Assembly: GCA_024226735.1 (NCBI GenBank)
Contig: JAAELL010000060.1
Location: forward strand, 1-37,161
Direction of reading: 5' to 3'
DNA from: a bacterium
Lineage (GTDB): Bacteria > Planctomycetota > UBA1135 > GCA-002686595
DNA: 37,161 bases
Shown here: piece by piece, positions 7,821 to 15,634 of the stretch
Position numbering within the stretch: the first letter of the stretch is position 1
Layout of the letters: each line of letters starts with the position of its first letter
The notes under the pieces: model-generated
Seen by the model: only the letters and a program-made list of their open reading frames with translations
Database searches by the model: none
Told to the model about the DNA's origin: nothing
Program-made: the position numbers and the translations under genes

Positions 7821-10800
7821 GGCGCTACCTCCGGCTTGGACATCAGGCTGGCGCGTTGTTCGAGCCACGCGTACAGCGAGGGAACGAGGACGAGCGTCAG
7901 CAGCGTGGACGTGAACAGACCACCGACGACGACTACGGCCAGAGGGCGCTGAACGTCGGAGCCTGGACCCGTTGCGAGTAGAAGCGGCAGCAGTCCGAGA
8001 GCCGTCGTGACCGCCGTCATCAGGACGGGTGCCAGCCTGCGTCGCGCGCCGAGGCGCACCGCCTGGTCCAGCGGTGTTCCGGATGCCTGCAGCTGGTTGA
8101 ACGTGCTCACCATCACGATGCCGTTGAGGAGCGCGGTGCCGAACAGGGCGATGAATCCGACCGAGGCCGGTACCGACAGGTAGAGCCCGCTCAAGTAGAG
8201 CGCGGCCACCCCGCCGATGAGGGCAAAGGGGATATTGCACAGGATCAGCGCCGCGTGCCGCAGGCAGCCGAAGGTGCTGAACAGGATCAAGAAGATCAGC
8301 CCGAGGGCGACGGGGATCACCAGAGCCAGGCGGCGTGCCGCGCGGCGTTGGTTCTCGAACTGTCCGCCGAACTCGACGTAGTATCCGGGGGGCAGCGGGA
8401 CGCGGTCCGCGATGGTCGCTTGCAGCTCGTCGACGAGACCGACGATGTCGCGGCCCTCGACGTTGGCTTCGATCACGACGTGGCGTATGCCGTTCTCGTG
8501 ATCGAGCTGAACGGGGCCGTCGACCTCGACGATGTGCGCCAGCCGGTTCAGGGGCACCCGGGCACCCGCCGGCGTGTCCACGAGCAGAGCTCCGATCGAC
8601 TCGGGTGAGCTGCGGCGCTCCGCCGGGAAGCGTAGGAGCACGTCGATGCGCCGCGCTTTCTCGGTCACGGTCGTGACGACGCGCCCGCCGATCGCGGTCT
8701 CGACCAGCTCGTTGAGCTTCTCCGTGTTCACGCCGAAGCGGCTGAGGGCCTCGACGTCTGCGCGTACCTCGAGGTAGGTCTGCCCGGACAGAGGAGCGCG
8801 CATCACGTCGACCGTTCCTTCGGTCTCGGCAACGACGCGCTCGATCGCCGCCGAATGCTGCTCGAGCTCATCCAGCTCCAAACCGAAGACCTTGACTGCC
8901 AGCGCAGCCGTGACTCCCGTGATCATCTCCGACGTGCGCATCTCGATCGGCTGCGTGAAGCCGAACGAGACGCCTGGGATCGACTCGAGGCGCGCGCGCA
9001 ATTGCTCGGTGAGCTCCTCTTCGCTCGTGGCCTCCCACTGCGACTCGGGCAGGGTGACGAGGTAGTGGTCGGACTCGTGCAGCCCCATCGGGTCGAGGCG
9101 GAGCTCGTCCGAGCCGAGGCGAGAAACGACGTGCGCGACTTCGGGTTGCTCCAGGATGGCGCGCTGGATGCGGCCGTCGATCTCGAGGGAGCGCTCGAGC
9201 GAGATGCTCGGCAGCTTGCTCGTCTGGATGACGAGGGTTCCCTCCTCCAGGCGCGGGATGAACTCCGCTCCGATCCGCCCGAAGGCGATCGCCGCCGGCA
9301 CCATGAGCGCCAGCGCGGAACCCAAAGCGACCCAGCGCCGTCGGATCGCCCAGTCCACGAGCGGCCCATGGAAGCTGGCGGCGATCCGCACGAGGGGGCC
9401 CGCACGGGTGGCGGCGGGTCGCAGGAGCAAGCTGGCCACCACGGGAACGAACACCAGCGCCAGTAGCACCGCGACGGCCAGTGCGATCGAGATCGTCTGG
9501 GCGAGGGGCGCGAACATGCGCCCTTCGAGGCCCGAGAGGCTGAGCAGCGGCAGGAAGACGATGATGATGATCGCCGTGCCGGAGACGACCGGGCTGCCGA
9601 CTTCAGTGACCGCTCGGTAGATCTGGTGCAGCCGGTCGTGTCCGCGGCTCGTCCGCGTCAGTCGGGCCTGGACGTTCTCGACGACGACGACCGCCGGATC
9701 GACGAGGATTCCGATCGCGATCACCAATCCTCCGAGCGACATGAGGTTGGCCGTCAAGCCCAGGGCGTGCATCAGGAGGAACGTGGTGAGCACGGCCATG
9801 GGCAACACGACCGCCACGGCGACGGCGCCGCGTAGGCTGCACATGAACGCGAGCAGGACGAGCAGCACCAAGGCGCAAGCGAGCCCGAGCGCGTTGCGCA
9901 CCATGGTGACGGCGCGCTGCACCAGGTCGGTCCGATCGTAGAACGGCACGATGCGAACGCCCGCCGGCAGCGAAGGGATGACGTCGTCCAGGGTCGCCTT
10001 GACGCGATCGACCGTCTCGCGGCTGTTCGCGCCGAGCCGCGTGAGCACCAGCCCCTGGACGTACTCCCCGCGGCCATCCTTGGTGACCCCGCCGAAACGC
10101 GTCAGCGAGCCCAAGCGCACGTCGGCCAAGTCCGTCAGCCGAATCGGAGCTCCCGCTCGGGAAGTCACCGTGATGCGCTCGAGGTCCTCGATCGAACGGA
10201 GGCGGCCCTGCGTACGCACCAGAAGGACCTCGTCGCTACGCACGATCCGGTCTCCACCGGCGTTGCGGTTGTTGCGCTCGATGGCCTGCGCGACGTCGTC
10301 GGCCGTCAGCGCGAGCGCGACGAGACGATCGGGGTCCGGCACGACCTCGAAGGCTCGAACCTCACCGCCGAGTGAGTTCACTTCCGCCACGCCGTCGACC
10401 GAAACGAGTCGCGGCCGGATGGTCCAGTCCAAGATCGTGCGCAGCTCCGCATTGCTGCGTCCCGGCCCCTCGAGCGTGAACATGAACGCCTCGCCCAGTG
10501 GGGTCGTGATCGGCGCCAGGTCGCCTTCGGCGCCCGGGGGCATGACGTCCCACACGCGCGCCAGTCGCTCCGAGACCTGGCTCCGGGCCCAGTAGACGTC
10601 GACGTCCTCCTCGAAGTCGAGGGTCACGACCGACAGCGCGTACTTGGTCAGCGAGCGCAGCGTGGCGAGGCGCGCGATGCCGCGCATCTCCACCTCGATC
10701 GGTGTCGTGATGCCTTGCTCGACCTCGATCGGCGACAGGCCCGGCGCCTTGACGATGACTTGGACCTGGGGCACCGAAATGTCCGGGAAGGCGTCGATCG

Positions 10801-10903
10801 GCATGCGCGTGAACGCGCGAGCGCCTCCCACCGCCAGGGCCACGGCGCCCACCAGAACCAGCACGCGCTGGGTGAGGGCCAGGCGTACGAGCAGTCGGAT
10901 CAC
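7817..10903 (-). CDS. heavy-metal efflux RND transporter, CzcA/CusA family
   Basis: Inner-membrane proton/metal antiporter of the HME-RND family, 1,028 residues, close to the usual length. TM1 is followed by MPIDAFPDISVPQVQV, the classic family start. The first periplasmic loop, the TM2-6 bundle, the second loop and the TM8-12 bundle follow in order. In TM4 the charged motif VDPAVVVVEN gives Asp402 and Glu409, matching the essential Asp408 and Glu415 of CzcA. The CzcA Asp402 position is Ala396, as in Cus-type pumps, while the loop motif FTQPIEMR resembles Czc-type pumps. I leave metal specificity open. The GTG start (10901-10903) overlaps the upstream gene stop as GTGA, with GGAGG-type ribosome-binding sequence just before. 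No sensor or metal regulator gene lies nearby. Confidence 0.92.
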   Translation of the reverse strand: MIRLLVRLALTQRVLVLVGAVALAVGGARAFTRMPIDAFPDISVPQVQVIVKAPGLSPIEVEQGITTPIEVEMRGIARLATLRSLTKYALSVVTLDFEEDVDVYWARSQVSERLARVWDVMPPGAEGDLAPITTPLGEAFMFTLEGPGRSNAELRTILDWTIRPRLVSVDGVAEVNSLGGEVRAFEVVPDPDRLVALALTADDVAQAIERNNRNAGGDRIVRSDEVLLVRTQGRLRSIEDLERITVTSRAGAPIRLTDLADVRLGSLTRFGGVTKDGRGEYVQGLVLTRLGANSRETVDRVKATLDDVIPSLPAGVRIVPFYDRTDLVQRAVTMVRNALGLACALVLLVLLAFMCSLRGAVAVAVVLPMAVLTTFLLMHALGLTANLMSLGGLVIAIGILVDPAVVVVENVQARLTRTSRGHDRLHQIYRAVTEVGSPVVSGTAIIIIVFLPLLSLSGLEGRMFAPLAQTISIALAVAVLLALVFVPVVASLLLRPAATRAGPLVRIAASFHGPLVDWAIRRRWVALGSALALMVPAAIAFGRIGAEFIPRLEEGTLVIQTSKLPSISLERSLEIDGRIQRAILEQPEVAHVVSRLGSDELRLDPMGLHESDHYLVTLPESQWEATSEEELTEQLRARLESIPGVSFGFTQPIEMRTSEMITGVTAALAVKVFGLELDELEQHSAAIERVVAETEGTVDVMRAPLSGQTYLEVRADVEALSRFGVNTEKLNELVETAIGGRVVTTVTEKARRIDVLLRFPAERRSSPESIGALLVDTPAGARVPLNRLAHIVEVDGPVQLDHENGIRHVVIEANVEGRDIVGLVDELQATIADRVPLPPGYYVEFGGQFENQRRAARRLALVIPVALGLIFLILFSTFGCLRHAALILCNIPFALIGGVAALYLSGLYLSVPASVGFIALFGTALLNGIVMVSTFNQLQASGTPLDQAVRLGARRRLAPVLMTAVTTALGLLPLLLATGPGSDVQRPLAVVVVGGLFTSTLLTLVLVPSLYAWLEQRASLMSKPEVAP

Positions 10904-12105
10904 TCCTCCATTCCTCCGAGCCCGAGCCAGACGGACTTCAAGAGCAGACCCTCGGTCCTGGCGACCTGTTCGCCCGCCTGCAGGCCGGCGGTGATCTCGA
11001 AGGAGCTCGTGCCGGCGAAGCCGACCGTCACTTCGCGAGCCTCCCAGTCTCGGTCCTGGGTCAGGACGAAGACCACGCCACGGTCTGTCTGTTCGCCCGG
11101 CGACCGGTGCACGCACTCGGCCGGCACCGCGACGTCGACGTGCCGCTCCCGGACGTCCGCCAGGAGCCGGACGAAGAGTCCTGGGCGCCAGACGCGCTCG
11201 GTGTTGTCGAGCTCGACCCGCGCGAGCGCGGTCTGCGAGCCGGGGTCGATGCGTGGATCGAGATACGCGAGCTGCGCACCCGTCTCCCTCTCGAGCTCGC
11301 TGGAGGAGACCGTGACGGGCTGTCCGAGGGTCAGCTGCACCAACTTGGACGTCGGAACGCGGACGTCGATCCAGACCGTGTCGAGATCGGCGATCTCGAA
11401 GAGCCGATGGTCGCCCGCGACGGCCTCGCCCAGGACCGCGTCCTTGGCGACGACGACGCCGGCAATGGGGGCGCGAAGCTCGAAGCGGGCCAGGTCGGAC
11501 TCACGGCCGGCGGTGCCGGCGCCGAGGGCTTCGAGCTCCTGACGGGCGCTCTCCACATCGAGCCTCGCCTTGGCGAGCTCGTGTTCCGCCGCGAAGTAGC
11601 TTTCCTCCGAAGTGATCTGCTTGTCCCACAGTGTCTTCTCGCGCTCGAAGGCCGCCAGGGCGAAGCTCGAGCGTTGCACGGCGCGCGCGCTGGCGCTCCG
11701 GGCGCGTGCCAGCTCGGAGCTGTGCAGGACCGCCAAGAGCTCCCCGGCTTCGACGGAGTCGCCCAGGTTGGCGCGGACCTCGTTCAGGACGCCATCGAGG
11801 CGCGCGACAACCGCGGCGCGGCGGTCTTGGTCGAAGCCGACGGTTCCGTGCAACGAGAGTCGCACGCTCAGCTCGGCGGAGCCCGCGCGTACGGTGTCGA
11901 TGCTCGTGTGGCGCTCCGCGCCCGGCGGCAGCCGGAAGTGGGTCGCAAGGGTGGCCTCGCCCGACGCGGGCGTAGATGCCTCGATCGAGCTCGGCTCTTG
12001 GCTGCAGGCCAGCAGCCCTGCGCCGGCGAAGGCGCCGGCGAAGGCGCCGGCGAAGGCGACTGCGTGGATGCGGAGACCGTCCATCCACCCGGAGGAGTGT
12101 TTCAT
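10900..12105 (-). CDS. efflux RND periplasmic adaptor lipoprotein, CzcB/CusB family
   Basis: Membrane-fusion protein joining the RND pump to the outer-membrane channel, 401 residues. A lipoprotein signal peptide ends at LLAC. The barrel-sandwich half-motif AVVARLDGVLNEVRANLGDSVEAG and its partner half (LRAPIAGVVVAKDAVLGEAV) flank an alpha-helical hairpin rich in Ala/Glu/Arg. A beta-barrel (VWIDVRVPTSKLVQL) and a membrane-proximal domain follow. The ATG (12103-12105) overlaps the stop of the outer-membrane factor gene as ATGA. The signal peptide h-region is built from a 12-bp tandem repeat encoding FAGA, an unusual composition prone to slippage. No histidine-rich metal-binding extension or CusF domain is present. 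Confidence 0.9.
   Translation of the reverse strand: MKHSSGWMDGLRIHAVAFAGAFAGAFAGAGLLACSQEPSSIEASTPASGEATLATHFRLPPGAERHTSIDTVRAGSAELSVRLSLHGTVGFDQDRRAAVVARLDGVLNEVRANLGDSVEAGELLAVLHSSELARARSASARAVQRSSFALAAFEREKTLWDKQITSEESYFAAEHELAKARLDVESARQELEALGAGTAGRESDLARFELRAPIAGVVVAKDAVLGEAVAGDHRLFEIADLDTVWIDVRVPTSKLVQLTLGQPVTVSSSELERETGAQLAYLDPRIDPGSQTALARVELDNTERVWRPGLFVRLLADVRERHVDVAVPAECVHRSPGEQTDRGVVFVLTQDRDWEAREVTVGFAGTSSFEITAGLQAGEQVARTEGLLLKSVWLGLGGMEE
12019..12058. repeat. 12-bp tandem repeat in adaptor signal peptide
   Basis: About three copies of the unit GGCGCCGGCGAA (plus-strand view) encode repeated Ala-Phe-Ala-Gly in the hydrophobic core of the adaptor lipoprotein signal peptide. Being a multiple of three, gain or loss of a unit keeps the frame and only lengthens or shortens the h-region. 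Confidence 0.8.
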
Positions 12106-13514
12106 CGGTCGATCGTTCGTGCGGATTCGATGGGAGGGCGCGGCGTGGCGACGAGAGCCGTCATGCGCGCGGTCGCGAGGTGATACTCGGCCAAGGCCCG
12201 GGCGTGGCGGATCCGCAATTCGCGATCCGTGCGCTGTGCGTCGAGCACGTCGATCAACTCGAAGCGCCCGGCGCGGTAGCCGGTGCTGGTGGACTGTAGG
12301 ACGCGGCGGGCGTCGTCGAGCAGGCCGCCCTCGAGTCGGGTGATCTCGTCGAACGCCGAGGACATGGCCTCCCGCGTACGAGCGAGCTCGATGCGCAGCG
12401 CACTGCGCGTCGCTTCCACGGTGTGCTCGACCCCAGCCTGGCGGGCGCGCGCCGCTGCTTCCTGTTCCTTGCTCGAACGGATCGCCTGGAGGGGAAGCTC
12501 GACGCTGAGCAGGGCCGCGGTGTCGTCCGACTCCTCGAAACGGCGCATCCCGACGCTCAGCGCGACGTCCGCCGATCGCGCGGCGCGTGCGCTGGCGACG
12601 GCGGCGGCGGCTCTGTCCCGTTCGAGCTCCACCCGGCGCATGCGCGGTCCGTGCGCAAGGGCTTCCTGCAGCTCCGCCAGCGGCGGCGGTGGCGTCACCG
12701 GCCTTGGTGCTGCGTCCAAGCCCTCGATCCACGAGCCCGAGTCCGTGGCGGGCGTGCCGCATGCGCGGGCCAGCTCCATTTGCGCCTCGCGCCAATCGCG
12801 CTCAGCCGCGCGACGGCGCAGCTCGCCCTCGGCGAGAGCTACTTCGTACTTGGTGGCCTCGACGGGCGACGCCCTGCCCGCACTCGCTCGTTCGCGCACC
12901 GCGTTCGAGGTCTCGCGCGCGTCCTGCTCCGCGGCCACCACGAGGTCGAGCACCGCCTTGGCGGACAGCGCCCGGTGGAAGGCGCCGGTGACCTGCGCTT
13001 GGATCTCGCGCTCGAGGAGGTCGATGTCGAGGCGCGCCAGATTCAACTCGACGCCGGCCGCACGGCGGCGCGCGTCACGCTTGCCGCCGCGCTCGAAGGT
13101 CTTGGACAGCCACAGCGTGGTCTGCGCGCCGTCGTAGCCCGACAGATCTCCGCTACCCGCGAAGTCCTCGGCCTCGATGCCCATCGTCGGAACCGGGCGG
13201 TAGCCCGCGACGCGGGTCTCCGCCCATAGTGCCGCGACTTCCTCGGTGGCCGCGCGCAACTCCGGGCGCCGACTCAGGGCGAGCTCGATCGCGGACTGCA
13301 GGCTGATGGTGCCGGGGACGAGGGGCTCCTGGTCCGGAGTCGGCGCGGCGGCGGCTTCGTTCGCTGCCCGGCGCGCGGCCTGGGGGCGAGCTCGTTCGGT
13401 CGGGTCCACGCCTCCCGCCCCCCGATTCGCAGCCGGGGAGAAGCAGCCCGTACACATCCAAGCCAGGGCGAGCAGGGAGCCGAGATTCTGAATCCGATAC
13501 TGGGGCACGCTCAC
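12102..13514 (-). CDS. outer-membrane efflux channel lipoprotein, CzcC/TolC family
   Basis: Outer-membrane factor of a tripartite efflux system, 470 residues, first gene of the operon. It has a lipoprotein-type signal ending near MCTGC. Two OEP repeats follow: the first has ISLQSAIELALSRRPELRAA and long Ala/Arg/Glu helices, and the second has PLAELQEALAHGPRMRRVELERDRAAA and the closing STSTGYRAGRFELIDVLDAQR. That last motif is diagnostic of TolC-like channels. The start is a GTG at 13512-13514; another GTG two codons later (13508) is possible. No good Shine-Dalgarno precedes either. The gene diverges from the VOC gene across 173 bp, which should hold the operon promoter. Confidence 0.9.
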   Translation of the reverse strand: MSVPQYRIQNLGSLLALAWMCTGCFSPAANRGAGGVDPTERARPQAARRAANEAAAAPTPDQEPLVPGTISLQSAIELALSRRPELRAATEEVAALWAETRVAGYRPVPTMGIEAEDFAGSGDLSGYDGAQTTLWLSKTFERGGKRDARRRAAGVELNLARLDIDLLEREIQAQVTGAFHRALSAKAVLDLVVAAEQDARETSNAVRERASAGRASPVEATKYEVALAEGELRRRAAERDWREAQMELARACGTPATDSGSWIEGLDAAPRPVTPPPPLAELQEALAHGPRMRRVELERDRAAAAVASARAARSADVALSVGMRRFEESDDTAALLSVELPLQAIRSSKEQEAAARARQAGVEHTVEATRSALRIELARTREAMSSAFDEITRLEGGLLDDARRVLQSTSTGYRAGRFELIDVLDAQRTDRELRIRHARALAEYHLATARMTALVATPRPPIESARTIDR

Positions 13515-13639
13515 AGGCTAGCCGGAGAGTGGGCAGGTGCAGATTGCCAGGGAGTAATCGCCGACTGGGCCGGTCGATTCTGGGTATCGCGAGGTCGGGC
13601 GTGAGGTGGCAACAGTACGCAGGACGAGACTCGGCCCTT

Positions 13640-13648
13640 TGGTATAAC
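13640..13648 (+). promoter_or_regulatory. candidate extended -10 of the VOC gene
   Basis: TGGTATAAC is the best sigma-70-like extended -10 in the 173-bp intergenic region and lies 40 bp upstream of the VOC protein ATG. No convincing -35 is present. Confidence 0.4.
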
Positions 13649-13687
13649 GGCGTCATCGCGCCCCTCCCCGACCCCCCAGGAACCCCC

Positions 13688-14485
13688 ATGCCCGTACGCA
13701 ACGACTTCGCCCCCGGCGAGTTCTGCTGGATCGACCTCGCCGCCCATGATTCCGCTGCCGCGCAAGAGTGGTACGGGGCGCTCTTCGGTTGGTCGCACTT
13801 CTCGATGGAGACTGGGGGCGGTCCGCCGTACGCGTTCTTCATGAACGGTGACTCGACGGTCGGTGGGGTCGCGCAGATGGCGGACGAGATGCAGGCGCAG
13901 GGCATTCCGCCGATGTGGAACAGCTACATCTGCACGCAGGACTGCGCGGCCACCGAAGCGCGCGTCAAGGAGATCGGCGGGACGGTGACCGTACCGACGA
14001 TGGAGGTCCCCGGGCACGGCAAGCTCGCGTTCTTCCTGGACCCCGAGGGCGCGTCCTTCGCAGCGTGGCAGACGACCAACGTATCCGGCCCCGGCGTGAT
14101 GGTCCAAGAGCCGGGGTCGCTCTCGTGGAACGAGCTCATGACCCGCGACTCGGCGAAGGCCTCGAAGTTCTACGGAGAGCTCGTCGGCTGGGACTTCGCG
14201 CCGATGCCGATGGGTGACGTGAACTACACGATGATCAAGAACGCCGACAAGGACGCCGGCGGGATGATGGCGATGGAGGGGCCGCACTTCGAAGGCATCC
14301 CCGCTCACTGGCTCGTGTACTTTGCCGTGGTCGACTGTGACGCGACCGCTGCGAAGGCGGGTGCGACCGGAGGCAAGGTGAACGTTCCGCCAACTGACAT
14401 TCCGGTCGGCAAGTTCAGCATTCTCAGCGATCCGCAGGGCGCCGTCTTCGGGGTGATCACGCTGAAAGCTTCGCCTCAGTGTTGA
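13688..14485 (+). CDS. VOC family protein with two glyoxalase-like domains
   Basis: A 265-residue cytoplasmic protein with two tandem vicinal-oxygen-chelate modules. The first (about 8-128) begins GEFCWIDLAAHDSAAAQEWY and ends KLAFFLDPEGASFAAWQ. The second (about 140-262) begins SLSWNELMTRDSAKASKFYG and ends KFSILSDPQGAVFGVI. This is the arrangement of the actinobacterial/planctomycete 'hydroxylase-like' VOC proteins rather than of lactoylglutathione lyase. The ATG at 13688 matches the start of the family. It is monocistronic, with a candidate promoter at 13640-13648. Whether it is an enzyme or a ligand-binding protein cannot be told from sequence. Confidence 0.88.
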   Translation: MPVRNDFAPGEFCWIDLAAHDSAAAQEWYGALFGWSHFSMETGGGPPYAFFMNGDSTVGGVAQMADEMQAQGIPPMWNSYICTQDCAATEARVKEIGGTVTVPTMEVPGHGKLAFFLDPEGASFAAWQTTNVSGPGVMVQEPGSLSWNELMTRDSAKASKFYGELVGWDFAPMPMGDVNYTMIKNADKDAGGMMAMEGPHFEGIPAHWLVYFAVVDCDATAAKAGATGGKVNVPPTDIPVGKFSILSDPQGAVFGVITLKASPQC

Positions 14486-14493
14486 GCATCTGA

Positions 14494-14502
14494 TGCTACG
14501 GT
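14494..14502 (+). promoter_or_regulatory. candidate extended -10, coiled-coil protein gene
   Basis: TGCTACGGT fits the TGnTAnnnT pattern recurring before genes in this window. It lies about 20 bp before the GTG start at 14521, giving a very short leader. Confidence 0.3.
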
Positions 14503-14520
14503 GACTCCAGGAACCATGCC

Positions 14521-15204
14521 GTGAACACCTCTGCCCTCTCCGTCGTCGCGATCGTGCTCAGCTCCGTTTCCATCGCGGCTCTGCTCTGGGAGTCGCCTCC
14601 TATGCAAGACGACGAAGTTGCTCCCGTCGCTCCCGCCCCCGGCGCCGATGCCGCGGTCCTGCAGCGGATGGAGGCACTGAGCGAGGAGAATCGGAAGCTG
14701 CGCGATCGGTTGGCGATGCTCGAGGTCCGGCCCGCCCCGCAGCGGACACCGGTCCTGGACGGGTTCGTGTCCAAGGAGGAGTTCGACGCCTTCAAGGACG
14801 AGGTGCGTGCGGCGCTGTCGAGCCCGGATGCTCTGATCGGCGGTAGTCCCAGAGCCGCGACGAAGTTCAAGGAACAGGTCGCGTCCACGCTCTCGGAGCT
14901 GCGCAAGGCGGAGACCGTCGGGAAGTTCCGCAACAAGCAGGAGTCGCGTGTCGCGGGCCTGGACGCGACGATGACCAAGATGGACGGGTGGTTGGGTCTC
15001 ACACCGCAGCAGTCCAACTCGATGCGCTCCGCCCTGCTTGCGCAGTACGATCGCGAGGCGGAGCTGCTGCGGCGCTGGGAGGCTGGGGAGGACTCCGAGG
15101 TCCTCGGCGAGGTCAAAGCGAGCGATCGTACTGCGCACCGCGCGGCGCTCGCGGAGTTCTTGACGCCCGAGCAGATTCAGACGTTCTCCAGCCGCGGCAA
15201 GTGA
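14521..15204 (+). CDS. hypothetical membrane-anchored coiled-coil protein
   Basis: A 227-residue protein not assignable to a named family. The N-terminus has one hydrophobic segment (about residues 5-23, LSVVAIVLSSVSIAALLW) that could be an uncleaved anchor. An acidic Pro/Ala linker follows, then a short coiled coil (VLQRMEALSEENRKLRDRLAML). The C-terminal half is helical and charged, with an LTPQQ...LTPEQIQTF pattern reminiscent of the LTxxQ motifs of Spy/CpxP-like periplasmic proteins; I make that comparison cautiously. The GTG start fits the anchor and lies just after a -10-like element. It is followed directly by a strong hairpin, so it looks monocistronic. Confidence 0.7.
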   Translation: MNTSALSVVAIVLSSVSIAALLWESPPMQDDEVAPVAPAPGADAAVLQRMEALSEENRKLRDRLAMLEVRPAPQRTPVLDGFVSKEEFDAFKDEVRAALSSPDALIGGSPRAATKFKEQVASTLSELRKAETVGKFRNKQESRVAGLDATMTKMDGWLGLTPQQSNSMRSALLAQYDREAELLRRWEAGEDSEVLGEVKASDRTAHRAALAEFLTPEQIQTFSSRGK

Positions 15205-15213
15205 CCCGTGTCT

Positions 15214-15235
15214 CTAGTGGGGTACACCCCACTAG
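15214..15235 (+). terminator. perfect 9-bp hairpin after the coiled-coil gene
   Basis: CTAGTGGGG and CCCCACTAG form a perfect stem around the loop TACA, starting nine bases after the stop codon. An outer GTCTCT/AGAGAC pairing can extend it asymmetrically. No U-run follows, so it may be a terminator or an mRNA-stabilising or repeat-derived palindrome. A similar core, GGGTACACCCC followed by A, one varied base and TAG, recurs at 18348-18363. Confidence 0.5.
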
Positions 15236-15400
15236 GGGCAGAGACGACGTATCGATGGCGTATTCGACGAGCCCGCCGGCGTCCGCCTGCTGGACCGGCA
15301 GCCGGAACAGCGGGCTCCCGCCGATGCAGACGACGCCCTCGCCGGAGACGACCGAGCTCGTTCCCCGACCGAACGATGTCCCCCGGGAGGACCCGCGAGA
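15215..15400 (-). pseudogene. possible remnant of a secreted protein C-terminal module
   Basis: On the minus strand the translation SGEGVVCIGGSPLFRLPVQQ, then ADAGGLVEYAID, resembles a beta-rich C-terminal module seen in many secreted planctomycete proteins (pattern xLCxGG...R...Q.....G). No start codon with a coherent N-terminal part is present. The upstream frame is disturbed, and the module is cut at the palindrome at 15214-15235 before its usual end. I therefore call it a gene fragment. The family resemblance is from memory and unverified. Confidence 0.35.
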
Positions 15401-15602
15401 AATATGGGCTCTCTTGCCGAGTCCCGGGCGAGACGGTACGGGCTGAAGGACATTCCGCGGCGCTTCATGAGCGTCACGATCGAGCACCCCGAGGCCCTTC
15501 GTCGACGCGGGCGCTGATCCTGTTGCGCGAGGAGCAGGAGGTGCGGCGCATGCCGCTCGCGCTGCGTTGGCGCGAGGAGACGGTGCTGCGCTGATCGGTT
15601 GC
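15241..15602. other. degenerate intergenic stretch
   Basis: This stretch lies between the hairpin at 15214-15235 and the hairpin at 15603. Apart from the minus-strand remnant described separately, it contains a plus-strand tail (about 15502-15597, REEQEVRRMPLALRWREETV ending in TGA) that reads like the end of a protein. That tail lacks a recognisable beginning. The rest is compositionally irregular, and I see no RNA gene. Confidence 0.35.
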
Positions 15603-15627
15603 TTCTCGCCCGACCGGCGGGCGAGAA
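15603..15627 (+). promoter_or_regulatory. 10-bp hairpin just upstream of the ClbS/DfsB-like gene
   Basis: TTCTCGCCCG and CGGGCGAGAA form a perfect 10-bp stem with a 5-base loop. Its right arm ends seven bases before the GTG start at 15635 and contains the only purine-rich GAGAA that could serve as a ribosome-binding site. It may sequester translation initiation, or be a terminator for upstream transcription. Confidence 0.45.
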
Positions 15628-15634
15628 TCTCCGC

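Noticed and set aside
13515..13523. GGCTAGCCT on the minus strand as -10 of the efflux operon
   Set aside because: It abuts the GTG start with no room for a transcript leader, and is a simple palindrome. Another promoter in the 173-bp gap is more likely, though I could not identify it.
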